The notes beneath the pieces are model-generated. The model saw nothing but the letters and a program-made list of their open reading frames with translations, did not search any database and had not been told where the DNA came from. The position numbers and the translations under genes were made by a program. From positions 23,552,886 to 23,616,885 of the forward strand of contig NC_086374.1 in the NCBI RefSeq assembly GCF_036588685.1: 64,000 bases of DNA, in the 5' to 3' direction. The DNA is from Mytilus trossulus. Taxonomy: Eukaryota > Mollusca > Bivalvia > Mytilida > Mytilidae. Positions within the stretch are counted from its first letter, which is position 1. Every line of letters begins with the position of its first letter. Of this stretch, positions 1 to 11,300 are shown one piece after another.

Positions 1-2
1 TT

Positions 3-89
3 TCGCTTTTGTATAATTTAATATCGTTGACTCGCTTTTGTATAATTTAATATCGTTGACTCGCTTTTGTATAATTTAATATCGTTGAC
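3..89. repeat. 29-bp tandem repeat, three copies
   Basis: Three consecutive identical copies of a 29-bp unit starting TCGCTTTTGTATAATTTA lie at 3-31, 32-60 and 61-89. The array may continue to the left of the window. It lies in the intron upstream of the first Ly6 exon. Confidence 0.9.
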
Positions 90-201
90 TCATAGTTATA
101 TTAATTGTTAACTTTACATTTTTTTCTCTATACCTATGTGTTGCATGTCAGTCGTACTTTTGTTACATCTAAATAATCATTTTATTTTGGTCTAATTGCA
201 G

Positions 202-470
202 GTACACGCCAAGTGAAATCGTTATTTAGATCCTGTGGAAACTTTGTGGGTAACGATTGTTATGATGACCCGTATGCTGGTCAAGTGAATTGTAAGACAT
301 CATGCAAAGGAGATTACTGCAACAATTATACCGTAGATGAGGGACGCATTGAAACTTTGTGTGAAAGATTTCAGTGTTATAACACTGGACTGACAGTTAC
401 TTACTCAAATGCTTCTTTGACAATTCTTATTATTAGTCTGTGTATTGTTATTACTGCATATATTTCTTAA
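202..470 (+). CDS. Ly6/uPAR three-finger protein, last exon (gene A, 5' part outside window)
   Basis: This is the C-terminal exon of a small secreted or GPI-anchored cysteine-rich protein. A pyrimidine-rich tract and AG acceptor end at 201 and the exon opens in phase 1, as in the two paralogous genes downstream. It encodes about 89 residues: an FRSC start, spaced cysteines (DCYDD, VNCKTSC) and the hallmark GDYCN ending of the Ly6 fold, then a linker with two further cysteines (ETLCERFQC) and a hydrophobic C-terminus (ILIISLCIVITAYIS) that looks like a GPI-attachment signal. The exon with the CxxC start of the fold must lie left of the window. No partner or specific function can be named. The family includes cell-surface and toxin-like modulators, but nothing here indicates a toxin. 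Confidence 0.8.
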
Positions 471-3400
471 AGACCCACATTCAATATAAGTGCTGTTGAA
501 CTGTGATACCTACTTTCTTGTATAGATACCAATACTAGTAGATAGTTTGTATATATATATATAAGAAGATTTGGTATGAGTACCTATGAGACAACTTTCC
601 ATCCAAGTCACAATTTATAAAAGTAAACCATTATTGGTCAATGTTCGGTCTCCAACACGGAGCTTTCATTGGCTCACATTGAGACATCAGCAATATAATA
701 AATTATTCAGTATCGAACAATAAGCAAACCCACATTATATAGTAAGCTATTCTGCGGCATGACATAGCATGACATATTTATAAAAAAAAAAACCAACAAC
801 AGCGGTCAAAAAACGACAGACAAATAAAGCACACACCAACTAAAGCCAACCAATGAATACATGCAGGTTCTTGGTTTGAGTCAAAATCTTCCGGATTCAA
901 CATGTTTGTTAGCGCTCAATTCTCCACAACTTCAGACAGTAGTGTAACACCATCATTAGAACACTAAGCTCAAAAAAAGCAAAATTGCAGAAAACCCAAT
1001 ATACAGATGGTTACTAGAACTCCAACTCATTAATCCAGTTTTATCATACTCAAATTTCGATAAATTTAGATTCTACTGATTTATTATAAAGACGTCATGA
1101 ACAGTCTGAGAAAAAAAACCCATAGCCTTGTGCATGACGAAACATATGTACTGAACTGCATTTTATTAAATTGCACTGACGGGTTTTCATCAAATTTGAC
1201 GATTCATATCAAGACAGAAACAAGTCTGTTTTAATGGGGAAACTAGTGCCCATAGCACAAGTACAACTTCTCGATAAATTTTATTACCGAAAGGTTAACA
1301 TATATTTTCAAAGAGAAAAATAGCAGCGTAAATTACCACACCACAGTTCCAGTAAGAGTATCTAGAATATTTACCCTTTTCATACCGAAAGAAGGATAAA
1401 TATTTATGCGTTGCAGAAAAAGATCAGATTTGTAAGAATGCTATATAGCTTTATGACATTGTGTAATCCCTTATAATATTGAGGAAGAATTGAACAGTCA
1501 TATGACAACACACGTCTTGGTGAACCGCCATTATAATCTGGTATTTCAATCCCTTACAATATGCAAAAAGAATTGGATAGTCGTATTACACCACAAGTAT
1601 TGAAGAACCGACATTCTAATCTGAGCAAAAAGTGGTAAATATATCTTGTAACGAACATTTATTGACGGCAGTATAGGTGTAGTACCACAAAATCATAGTA
1701 CGTTACAAATGTCCGAAAATAATAGTTCTTTGAATTTGACAGTTGCGGGAAGTTAACCCTGCATTTCATTGCAGACATAAACATGTACCATGGGCGTTTC
1801 AAAGCACCTTTCTTTTTCTCCTTTGTTCCTATATTTAAGAAACTTGAGGTTACATGCCGTGGGGAGTGAAGCTTTTAAACATGGGAAAAAGGGATGATAA
1901 TTTGATACAATGATGGCTATTATCTTATATTATTTTAAATGCAATAAAATGCTGTGTGAAATGTGTCTGTGTTACTGGACAGAATTAACCTTAACTCATA
2001 CCAAATATTTCTTTATTTGAAATAAATCAAATTCGGCATATTTAAAAAAAAATCTAATCTAACAAAGACTAACATTAACAAACAATGGTGGTCTTACTCT
2101 TACATGATTTCTACGAGTGACACGATTACAGTCGTTCAAACGTCTGTTTATTTGTTTGACACATTATCTTTAGTATCATCTGTATGGACTTATTAATATC
2201 ATGTACTAAATGACTACTGACTTTGCAGTTTACCTAATATATATTGTAAGTGGATTGGGATATGGTAATCCTTTTAACTACCTGATTTCATATTGATTTT
2301 TGATTGGGGTGTAGAATGTTAAAAGCTTTACTTTTAAGCGTTGTTACGTTGTTAAACATGCATTCGTTGGTTCAGTCTTGCATGCTGCATGTATAATTCA
2401 CCTGCCCTGTTATTACTTAGTCTTGTATTTAGATCTTATTTTAATTTCCCTGCACTTACTGAATACTTCGGTGCAGGTTTACGACAAATGTACAAAACTT
2501 CAAACATTTAGAAACGTAATTCATAGCGCGAAATTTGAAATGGTTGGAACTTATCTGTTAATGTGAGGTTGGATCTTTAAACTAAGAACTGTTTGGATAT
2601 CAGAAGTGACCTTAAACTAAATTATGCACATTTCGATTGTTCTAAAATCTACACTGTTCAGTTATTTGACCTTCAATGTTCAATAAAGTTTTCCATAAAA
2701 TTTGTGGAAAAAGAGGACTCAAAAGAAATAAACAAAGTGTCGTTTTCACAAATTCTGGTTTACTGCATATTTTATTATTTCATCCCAAATAACACCAACG
2801 ATTCTAGGGTATAGACATTTTATGGTCTTCTCTTGACTTCTTCCACCAAGCAGTTACATTCATGTTAAAATAGACACCTTTCTGTCTATGCGTGATGTTC
2901 AACCAGAAAGACTAGCTTCACCCTTTAACATCACTTTTCCTTGTCCTTTGTCAAGAGACTGGAATTGAGTACTGGTCTATTTTGTTGTTTCTAAGATCAA
3001 TTGTTTTTCATTTATTGATTTGTAAAGTTTTGTAAAAAAAAGTTTGTTTTTCGTATTGTGCTGTTGCACCACAGTCCAAGGTAAAGAAAAAATTGGTGCC
3101 TCCAGACATGTTTAAATCTGCCAAATTCTTTATGTGTCTGTCCGTAGATTTCTGGAAATATAGTGCTCAGCAAACTGATAACATGATAAATGAAAGAATA
3201 AGTATATTTATCTTATATATATACGTCAAATGTTTCTGTTGCTGCGTTTGCAATATTTATTCGTCGCCTGATTTACACAATTTCGTTACTCTAATTTCAT
3301 TCTCTGTTGCAATTATAATCGCCTTTTCGAATAAACGATTGAAATATTAAGTATCACCTATAATCTAGCTTGAATGTGACCTTCCACCAACCACATGCGA

Positions 3401-4750
3401 CGGCGTGAAGTTGACAAAATTGACAAATTGAGTAACCATATCAATTATTGATACCGGTAATTCGATACCCAAAAGTCTTGATTGGTATGCTGTTGCATCG
3501 GTTTGTCCATTTGTGTTTCCGTCTTCTTTATTTCAATATCCTGTTCATATTGCCTTCGTGTTTACTTCAAGGGTCATCTAGTTTTACAAAAAGTAGACTC
3601 TGATAAAAAAGATACTCTTCCTCGTTTTATAAAATATCTCCAATTGTTTTTCATCTGACAGTTCATCAAAGTTCTTTATATTACTGGAACCATTAAACAA
3701 ACGAGGTAATTTTCCATCAGTTGCCATGAAATTTGAAATAACCGGGACATGTTGATACTCATTGAATTGCAACAATGTTTCCTACAATGAATAAAGTATT
3801 CTGCATCGGGCAAATCTTTATCAATGCGATTTGTGGGTCCTGAAACTTTACCTGTTTTCCCAGTCGCGGAATGGCACTTAAAACATTCAGACACATATAT
3901 ACTAGAAAGTCATACCTAATACACAATAAGCTTCACTCAGACATTGAATACATTTGCCAAGAAAATGTATCTCCTTATGATCTGTTATATAGCCGATCAT
4001 TTATGTTAAGGTATAAAAGACATATTAAATGACCGAATAATAGTCAATGATAAATCTTACGGATAGATCATATAATTATGAAACAGTACCCTACAAAATA
4101 TAATATACGTGTATAACAAGTCTAAAAGTGTACAACATCACCCAAAAAATAGCCCGTTACAATAAAACGAACAAATGTTAGATATTTCGGATAACAGATA
4201 TCCTTCATCAGTATGATCACGTTGTTATATGAATCGTGTTAATCTATTCTAATTATTAAACTATCACAATCTTGAAATTTATACACAAAAAAAACCAATT
4301 TAAGCGATCACCAGAGACACTGGTACAATTCTAAAAATTTCAAACACGACGCAAAGACTGCACAGATATGTCAAACTAAAAATAATGCTAGACATAGAAA
4401 GATTTCTGTAGAAATAAAAAAATATTTTCACGTTCATAGAATTCTTGCATCCCGTAGTAACTTTTTAGTCAAACATCTGGCAACGACACTGTCTGTAAAT
4501 ACAATTTCCACTTCTATTTACTAGTAAGTTTAACTAACACTTGTTCAAATGGTATTTCACCTTGTGCAAACTGTTCCGTTACCATAAACCTATGAAACGT
4601 TCAATAAAGGTAGGCAAACAATATTTTCGATACATTCTATTACCGGTCTAACAAATCAAGTGCTTCTCTATTGATGATTTATTTTGGTTTAGAATATTTC
4701 AACTTTATAACGTCATAGATCATTATAGGTATCTTTAAAACTTTCTTTAT
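471..4750. other. Gene-free stretch after Ly6 gene A
   Basis: About 4.3 kb of AT-rich DNA with no ORF that I can support; the short ORFs around 2378-3350 and 3584-3894 show no family motif or conserved cysteines. A degenerate copy of a dispersed repeat sits near 563-700. The stretch at 4125-4240, with a TCGGATAACAGATATCCTTC core, looks repeat-derived. The 3' UTR of gene A probably runs into the first few hundred bases. Confidence 0.5.
563..700 (+). repeat. Dispersed mussel-type repeat (GAGTGCCAATGAGACAACT family), degenerate
   Basis: It resembles clearer copies at 20283-20500 and 31085-31300 (reverse): GGTATGAGTACCTATGAGAC, then ACAACTTTCCATCCAAGTCAC, TAAAGTAAACCATTATTGG, and CAACACGGAGC. 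Confidence 0.7.
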
Positions 4751-4755
4751 AGTAG

Positions 4756-5115
4756 TCATCAAAGGTACCAGGATTATAATTTAGTACGCCAGACGCGCGT
4801 TTCGTCTTCATAAGACTCATCAGTGACGCTCATATCAAAATATTTATAAAGCCAAACAAGTACAAAGTTGAAGAGCATTGAGGACCCAAAATTCCAAAAA
4901 GGTGTGCCAAATACGGCTAAGGTAATCTATGCTTGGCATTAGAAAATCCTTAGTTTTTCGAAAAATTCACAGGAAATTTATAAAAATGACCACACTATAG
5001 ATATTCATGTCAACACCGAAGTGTTGACTACTGGGCTGGTGATACCCTCGGGGATGAAACGTCCACCAGCAGTGGCATCGACCCAGTGGTGTAAATAGTT
5101 ATCAAAGGTACCAAA
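4756..5115 (+). repeat. Dispersed repeat with CGCCAGACGCGCGTTTCGTC core
   Basis: It begins and ends with the same string (ATCAAAGGTACCA), so one monomer of about 350 bp is bounded by its own direct repeat. Diagnostic segments are the GACGCGCGTTTCGTC core, AGTTGAAGAGCATTGAGGA, GTGTTGACTACTGGGCTGG and GGCATCGACCCAGTGGTGTA. Related copies occur at 26329-26760 (reverse), at 34145-35285, and in both orientations inside the 35-41.5 kb array. Confidence 0.85.
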
Positions 5116-5299
5116 AATGTAAAATACATTTTGTGCAATGTTTTATGATTTTTTTTTATGTTTTGGATTTGGAGTAATTACAGCGTTTTCCGTATAACAT
5201 TTACGTCATGTTGCTCTTTTTATAACTTCAACTGGCACGTAGAATTAATGATTCAATACCCATCTCATCAATGCTGTTTATATAAGAATAAGAAGATGT

Positions 5300-7165
5300 G
5301 GTATGATTACCACTGTTTGTCTTTTTATTTATTAACAATGGCGTTATCAGTTTATATTCGACTTGCGAGTTTGAATGTCCTTTCATATCTGTATACCACC
5401 ATTCCCCATGTGAAATTGAATTAAAAACGTCTAAAAGAAATAATCCACAATGCTTTTCACCATAAAACATACAAATGGTAGCATACGCTACACATTTATT
5501 ATTTTGGAGTATCATACGGTATATTTTATTAATTGTGAACAAAAAGGTAAAACATGCCTCACAGAGGAACAAGTGATCAATATGCTAGAGTTTCATTTTA
5601 GCAACATATTTGTTGAATTTGGAGGAAGACGTTTTCAACAAATTGTCGGCATTCCTATGAAAACGAACTGTGCGCTTCTTCTTGCTGAATGACCTCTTCT
5701 TATTTTCTTATGAATTGGAGTTCATTTAGATACTTGTAAAATAAATAGCCAGGTCATTAGATTTCACATTTATATATATTGCTGATGTTCTTTCCATTAA
5801 GAATGCAAACGTTTCTGATTGGGTTCCATTAATATATTTCCACAGACCTAGAAATTAAAGAAACAACAGACATGGCTTTCTTTTCCTCATTTTTAAACTT
5901 ATACTTCGAATTTGACATACACGGTGATCTCCTTACAAGAATCTATGACAAACGAGATTATTTTAATTTTGAAATTTTCAATTCCCCACCTTAGTAGTAA
6001 TTACCTACTTCACCTGCATATGGGAAATATATTTTCCAACTTATTCGGTGTTCAAGAGTATGCAGCAACTACAGACTTAGTTAAACGTCATAACTGTCTG
6101 AACAGGAAGTTGGTGAACCAGGGGTTTGTCAAAGAACGTCTTGTCCTTTTAAAAAAAAAAGTTCATCGGAAGGTATCACGACTTTGTTGATTAATATTCC
6201 GTATCAATTTCACAAATAATACACAATGGTCTTGAAGTATAGATTCTTGGTACTGACGTTATAAATCATCTTAATAACATGTTATAGTATTCTTCTATTT
6301 GTCTTTATTATGAACACTACTTTCAATGTTTATTCTGTTTTTGATAGTATCCATTTGACGTAGCTATGCACTTTCTATTACATTTACTTATACATCCCTC
6401 AATTGTGTTATTGTTCTATGATAATTTTTGTAGCTTTGTCTTTCATTTTTACTTATTACTTTGTGGTTATGGCTTTTTATGTTTCATTTTCACAACAACA
6501 CATATAAGTTTTGAACGAACTTAACTGGCTATACAGCCCTTGCACGGTCGGTAAAAGAAAATTATTTTCATATAGGACGTGGCTCTGTATTTATACACCC
6601 CGTTATTGGTCTATTCTTGTCTCTAATTTTTGCTAATATGCTTTGTCTATATGCCTTTTTGTGTTTCATTTTTTACATATACTTATACATCCCGTCATTG
6701 TGTTATTGTTCTATGATAATTTTTGTATTGTTATATTTCATTTTTGCTTATATGCTTTGTCTTTATGCCTTTTTGTGTTGCTTTGATACATATGACGAGG
6801 TTCTGTACCTATACATCACGTTATTGTGTTATTTTGCCAGTGTTTGCTTATATATTTGTTTGTTATTATAGTAATCAAGATAATAACACAGTGTTGATTG
6901 CTGTACCTCTTTCTTTGACATTTTATATTATGTCTGTTTGGTTTGTTCACTCATCGTTGTCAATATAATTGATTTGTTTGCGACTGTCATCAAGTGAGAA
7001 CTTAATCTAGCTTTAAATGCTACATGTACCAAGTCAGAAATATGTAAGTTGTTGTCCATTCGTTTGAAGTTTTTGAGCTTTTGATATTGCAATTTGCATA
7101 GGGAATTTCAATTTTGAATTTTCCTCGGAGTTCAGTTTATTTTGTGAATTCACCTTTTCGCCTCT
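5300..7165 (+). mobile_element. Penelope-like retroelement remnant (reverse transcriptase 3' half plus 3' region)
   Basis: Reading across frames gives a broken Penelope-type reverse transcriptase. A YLYTTIPHVKL segment (5380-5425) is followed by EEQVINMLEF and FGGRRFQQIVGIPM (5570-5660), TNCALLLAE (to 5689), then, after a frameshift, DLFLFSYE. Next comes the catalytic region near 5770-5790, which reads YIADV where YIDDV is expected, so a catalytic aspartate is lost. IYDKRDYFNFEIFN and LVNQGFVKERL end near 6150. Stops and frameshifts make it inactive. The 3' non-coding part (6190-7165) defines a repeat seen again at 9338-10320, 18960-19135, 21110-21395 (reverse), 24727-25420 and in each unit of the 35-41 kb array. 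The endonuclease domain was not recognised. Confidence 0.8.
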
Positions 7166-7456
7166 CTTTTTCATCAGCTCTGTTTCTTTTGTTAACATTG
7201 AATAATTATAATGGAATCAAATGCATACAACATAAAGTGCCCATATGAATCTTTTTGATCAAAGTGATGATAAAATATTAAAAATTTTAACCAACGGTAA
7301 CTGCTTTATCGGGGTGAAACTTCTTTCTGATGATGTCTATTGATGTTGCTGCGGATAAAACATATAATTTTTTTCTGACAAAAAAAAAGTTTTTTTCTAA
7401 GGTTTTTATCAGAAAATTCAAGGGTCCGGCTCTATGTAGTTGACTGCCATGCATTC

Positions 7457-8054
7457 TTAAGGTGACTGGGGCGTCTTAATTAAAACTAACAGAATTTTTT
7501 GATAACTTGTCAAGATAAAGCTTTTATCATGCTTTTTTCAAAACTGTATTAAAAAGTATGGGTCACCGGACTTTTTTTCACGCTACAGGTTGCGCAAAAT
7601 TGTCAGATTTTGTATAGATTATTCATGGAAAATTAAATTTTGTGTGATAAAACGAAAACATACTATAAGAACTTAAAGATAAAATGTGAGAATATTGCTC
7701 TTATAACATGCTTTCAAATAAACAAAAGAAAAAATGGGGTCACCGAACTTGTTTTCTTGCTACATATCAAAATAGGTAAATTCATAACACTTTCTATTGT
7801 AAAATTTACTTTATCGGAGTTATCTCCCCTTATTTGGCAAAGTTTGAAAAAATCTAATCAAACACAAACAAGGCGTTTTTACAAAATTACAACTGAAGTT
7901 ATGTTAAAACACACAATTTTCTATATTTATATCAAAAGTCTTTTACATAGTTTACATACAACTCTCAAAATTTGCACATTTCATCAAATATATAGACCAA
8001 AGATATCTGCTTATTTAAAATCCAAGATGGAAGAAGACACCCGAGCCACCTTAA
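7457..8054. mobile_element. TTAA-bounded non-autonomous inverted-repeat element (MITE)
   Basis: The left end reads TTAAGGTGACTGGGGCGTCT and the right end is its imperfect reverse complement (AGACACCCGAGCCACCTTAA), about 600 bp apart. TTAA lies at both ends, as expected of piggyBac-type insertion. There is no transposase. Two internal direct repeats carry GGGTCACCG (7561 and 7738). The 144-codon ORF inside (7640-8074) runs into the terminal repeat and looks like chance. Confidence 0.75.
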
Positions 8055-8277
8055 TCCCAGGTGACCCATGTTAAACGTACCTATTGGATTTATGATAAAA
8101 TTGCGGGGGTTAAGCAAAAGATAAATTTGAAGAAAAAAGAATAACAATTACATTACTTTTGTTGACTTTCGTTCAGTACAAAATTACCTTTCACTTTACC
8201 TACATCAGGTCAGTGTCTAAACGACTGAGGATTGTGGGACATAGGCGTTGAATTCTGAACTAACGAACGAAATAGTA

Positions 8278-8341
8278 ATGGACAAGTATAGTGTTGTATT
8301 TAATTTCGGTGTGTTTATTTTTCTTGGATTTGCTTTCTATT
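8278..8341 (+). CDS. Gene B exon 1: signal peptide
   Basis: The ATG at 8278 opens 21 codons: MDKYSVVFN, then a hydrophobic run (FGVFIFLGFAFY). A textbook donor, T/GTAAGT, follows at 8342. One base is left over (phase 1), which is exactly what the CT-starting exon 2 needs to make a serine codon. The 5' UTR probably starts within the preceding 100 bases. Confidence 0.65.
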
Positions 8342-11300
8342 GTAAGTACTATTATTGAAAGGATAACAAGTTGTATTTACGAAAAATAAAAGTTCGGAAT
8401 GAATGAATACTTTATTCGTATAAAACATCATTTTAAGAGAATATATGCATATATTAACAATTTACAAATACGTATTGCATGTATGAATTAAGTATATGAT
8501 AAACAATTTAAAGTTTGGAACACGGGGAACGGCCTTCACTTGGTTGTTTTCGATGACATCGTTTGACGGAAATACTTGTTCAGATTTATAAATGTTTATA
8601 TATATTTATTGTCATAACAATATTTAGAAAACATATTGTCCAGAAATATTAAAAAATAGATATGTTACAATAAAAGGATATTCGTCACCGATCTGAAGAT
8701 GTCAAACGATTCACAGAGAGAGCACACCCTTAGTTGCTTGGCAATTGCGCCATCTTCCGGTTTCGACATGCAATCGTGACTGCCTAATCTAAACTTACAA
8801 AAGGCGTATACATAGTATTGTGGTAACTCGGATGTATATTTATACATAACAGAGTTGAGTTTTGAATATTCTATAGCATAATGCCTTGAGGAGCTTGAAC
8901 AATTCCAAAATTGTATATATTAACGAAAATCAGTTTAATTCTGCCAAATATATTGACATACCACAAGCATCTTGAATATGTTTTACAATTTTAATCTGCT
9001 TTGATCAGAAACACATAGCCAAAATTTGCGTAGTAAACATCCTAATTTATTTTTTAATAAGGAAAAATGTTTTAGTTACCCTCCAACCAGTCTACATCAA
9101 AATATTTGTCATGTATATCTTTATTTGTAGTAATATAGGAAATATTCTTAGCTTATTATTTAAAATATATAGTTGGGGTCTTGATTTATTCAAAAGAAAT
9201 TCATATTTTCAAAATTGTATTCAGAAGAAAAGAAATTTTTTGTTTTACATTTCTTCAATATTCCATGCATAGCTTTAGTCAATTGTACTTTAAGATACTT
9301 GCTTGTAATTTAAACCAGGAGTAATCCTTTGAAATCCTTTGTTGATAAATATAACGTATCAACTTCACAAATAATACATGATGGTCTTGATGTATAGATT
9401 CTGGATACTGACGTTGTTTATCATCTAAACAACGTGTTAAATTGTTCTTTCATTTTTCTTTGTTCTATTATTATTACTACTGTTACTGTTTGGTCTGTTT
9501 TCTGTGATATCCATTTGACGTGGCTCGGTACTTATACATCCCGTCAATGTGTTCATTTTTGCTGGTGTGTTTTGTATAGTAGACTTTATGTGTTTCCTTT
9601 GTTCATATGACATGACTTTGTACTGCCAATGTGTTATTGTTCTATTATACTACATTATGTTAATGTTCTTTTATAAAGTTGAAAATACTTTGAATGACAA
9701 AATTATTTTACTCACGTAGGGGATTAACCATATGTGGATTCTTATTAATTCTAAAGAACTTCTGGATAATTTTAAATCTCGGTCAGTTTCTGAAATTAGT
9801 TTTAACATACTTTTGATTGTTACACCCTGTATACCACAATTCCCCATGTGAAATTATATTCTCTTTTTTTTAAAACATTGAACGGTAAAATTATTTTAAA
9901 TTTCTAACGTGACGTTTACATTTAATGACGTCAAACACGCGAAGCAATGCATGTGGTTTATAAATGTGATAGATGTTTATTGTGTGTTTTTTTAAAAAAA
10001 TATTTGTTTGGTTTGAGATTGTGACACAGTGATGACTACTTTACCCATATTTTGACTATTTACATAGTATGTCTATTTTGTTCGCGCATCGTTGTAAATA
10101 CAATGAAATTTGATGCGACTGTCATACAAATGAGAGGTTTAGCGCTTTAAACCAGGTTCAATCTACCATATTCTACACTTGAAAATGCATGTGCAAAGTT
10201 AGGAATATGACAGTTGTTGTCCATTCGTTTGATATGTTTTATCATTTGATTAGGGACTTTTCGTTTAGAATTTTGCTTAAAGTTTTTGAGTTCAGTATTT
10301 TTGTGATTTATTTTTTGTTACAAAAACAAAACAAAAAAATATAGCAAGATATTTAAAGTCTTAAACTTTATTTAGATATCTATCATTTAAATATAATTTA
10401 GTTTTTTTTCAATTATCTAGACATTCTGTCTATTGAAAACCAGAACATGTCCAAAGTGCACAAACGCTCCCCTCGTTATATCATTTATCTATGTTCAGTG
10501 GGTCGTGAATTTTGGGTAAAAACTCTAGTTCCGCATTAAAATTAAAAAGATCATATCGAAGGGCACGTATGTCCTCTCACGAACTAATTTAAATTTTAAT
10601 CATAATGTTGAATGCATCTTTACCATCTAACTATATAATACCATAGAAAAAGTTATATTTTGACTAAAATCTAGAGGTTCACAATTAGAACCTACAAAAA
10701 GGACAATTCAGGTTCTCAATTGTGACCTTTCCATTTCTATATAGCAACATTCATGCAGCACCTGTATATCTCTCATGTGCATATGGTCGGTGGTTTTCTC
10801 TGGTTTCTTCCACTAATAACAGAATACCACCTAGATAAAGTACATAGCATTAACAGTGATAATTATGACCAACAACTGAACAATCAACAGCCATATAGCA
10901 ATGATCGATCCAATGGTACATACAACTTATTTGACTTGGTATTGTCTATTATTATTTTGTACGTGTTCCAGCATGATGTTACAACTTTTAATGATTATTA
11001 TACTTATTTTATCAAGCTTCTGCTACCAGCCATTATTGTTATGAGTGCAGTCATTCTATAGATTTTCCCATGGAAAGCTGTATCAATGCTACTGATAGAA
11101 ATTCGGCTAAAAAGTGTTCATATGGAAACTGCTATACTAACATAGTATATGATAAAAGTAAGTGAGTTCATTTAAAATAATGAAAACAGACCCATTTTAG
11201 TAATGTTTAATAATAGTAAAGTGTTCAATCATGTCCATGACACCATGATACTGAAAGAATACAAGTTAGATTTCGTTTACTTAATGAGGGAACACATATT

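Noticed and set aside
3584..3894. Two overlapping minus-strand ORFs (one with C-x2-C spacing near its start)
   Set aside because: No recognisable domain, short, overlapping one another and lying in repeat-like sequence.
7640..8074. 144-codon ORF
   Set aside because: It lies inside a TTAA-bounded MITE and runs through its terminal inverted repeat; no motif.
10753..11061. 102-codon ORF overlapping Ly6 gene B exon 2
   Set aside because: A different frame of the same DNA; the exon frame has the conserved cysteines, splice sites and a paralog of equal length.
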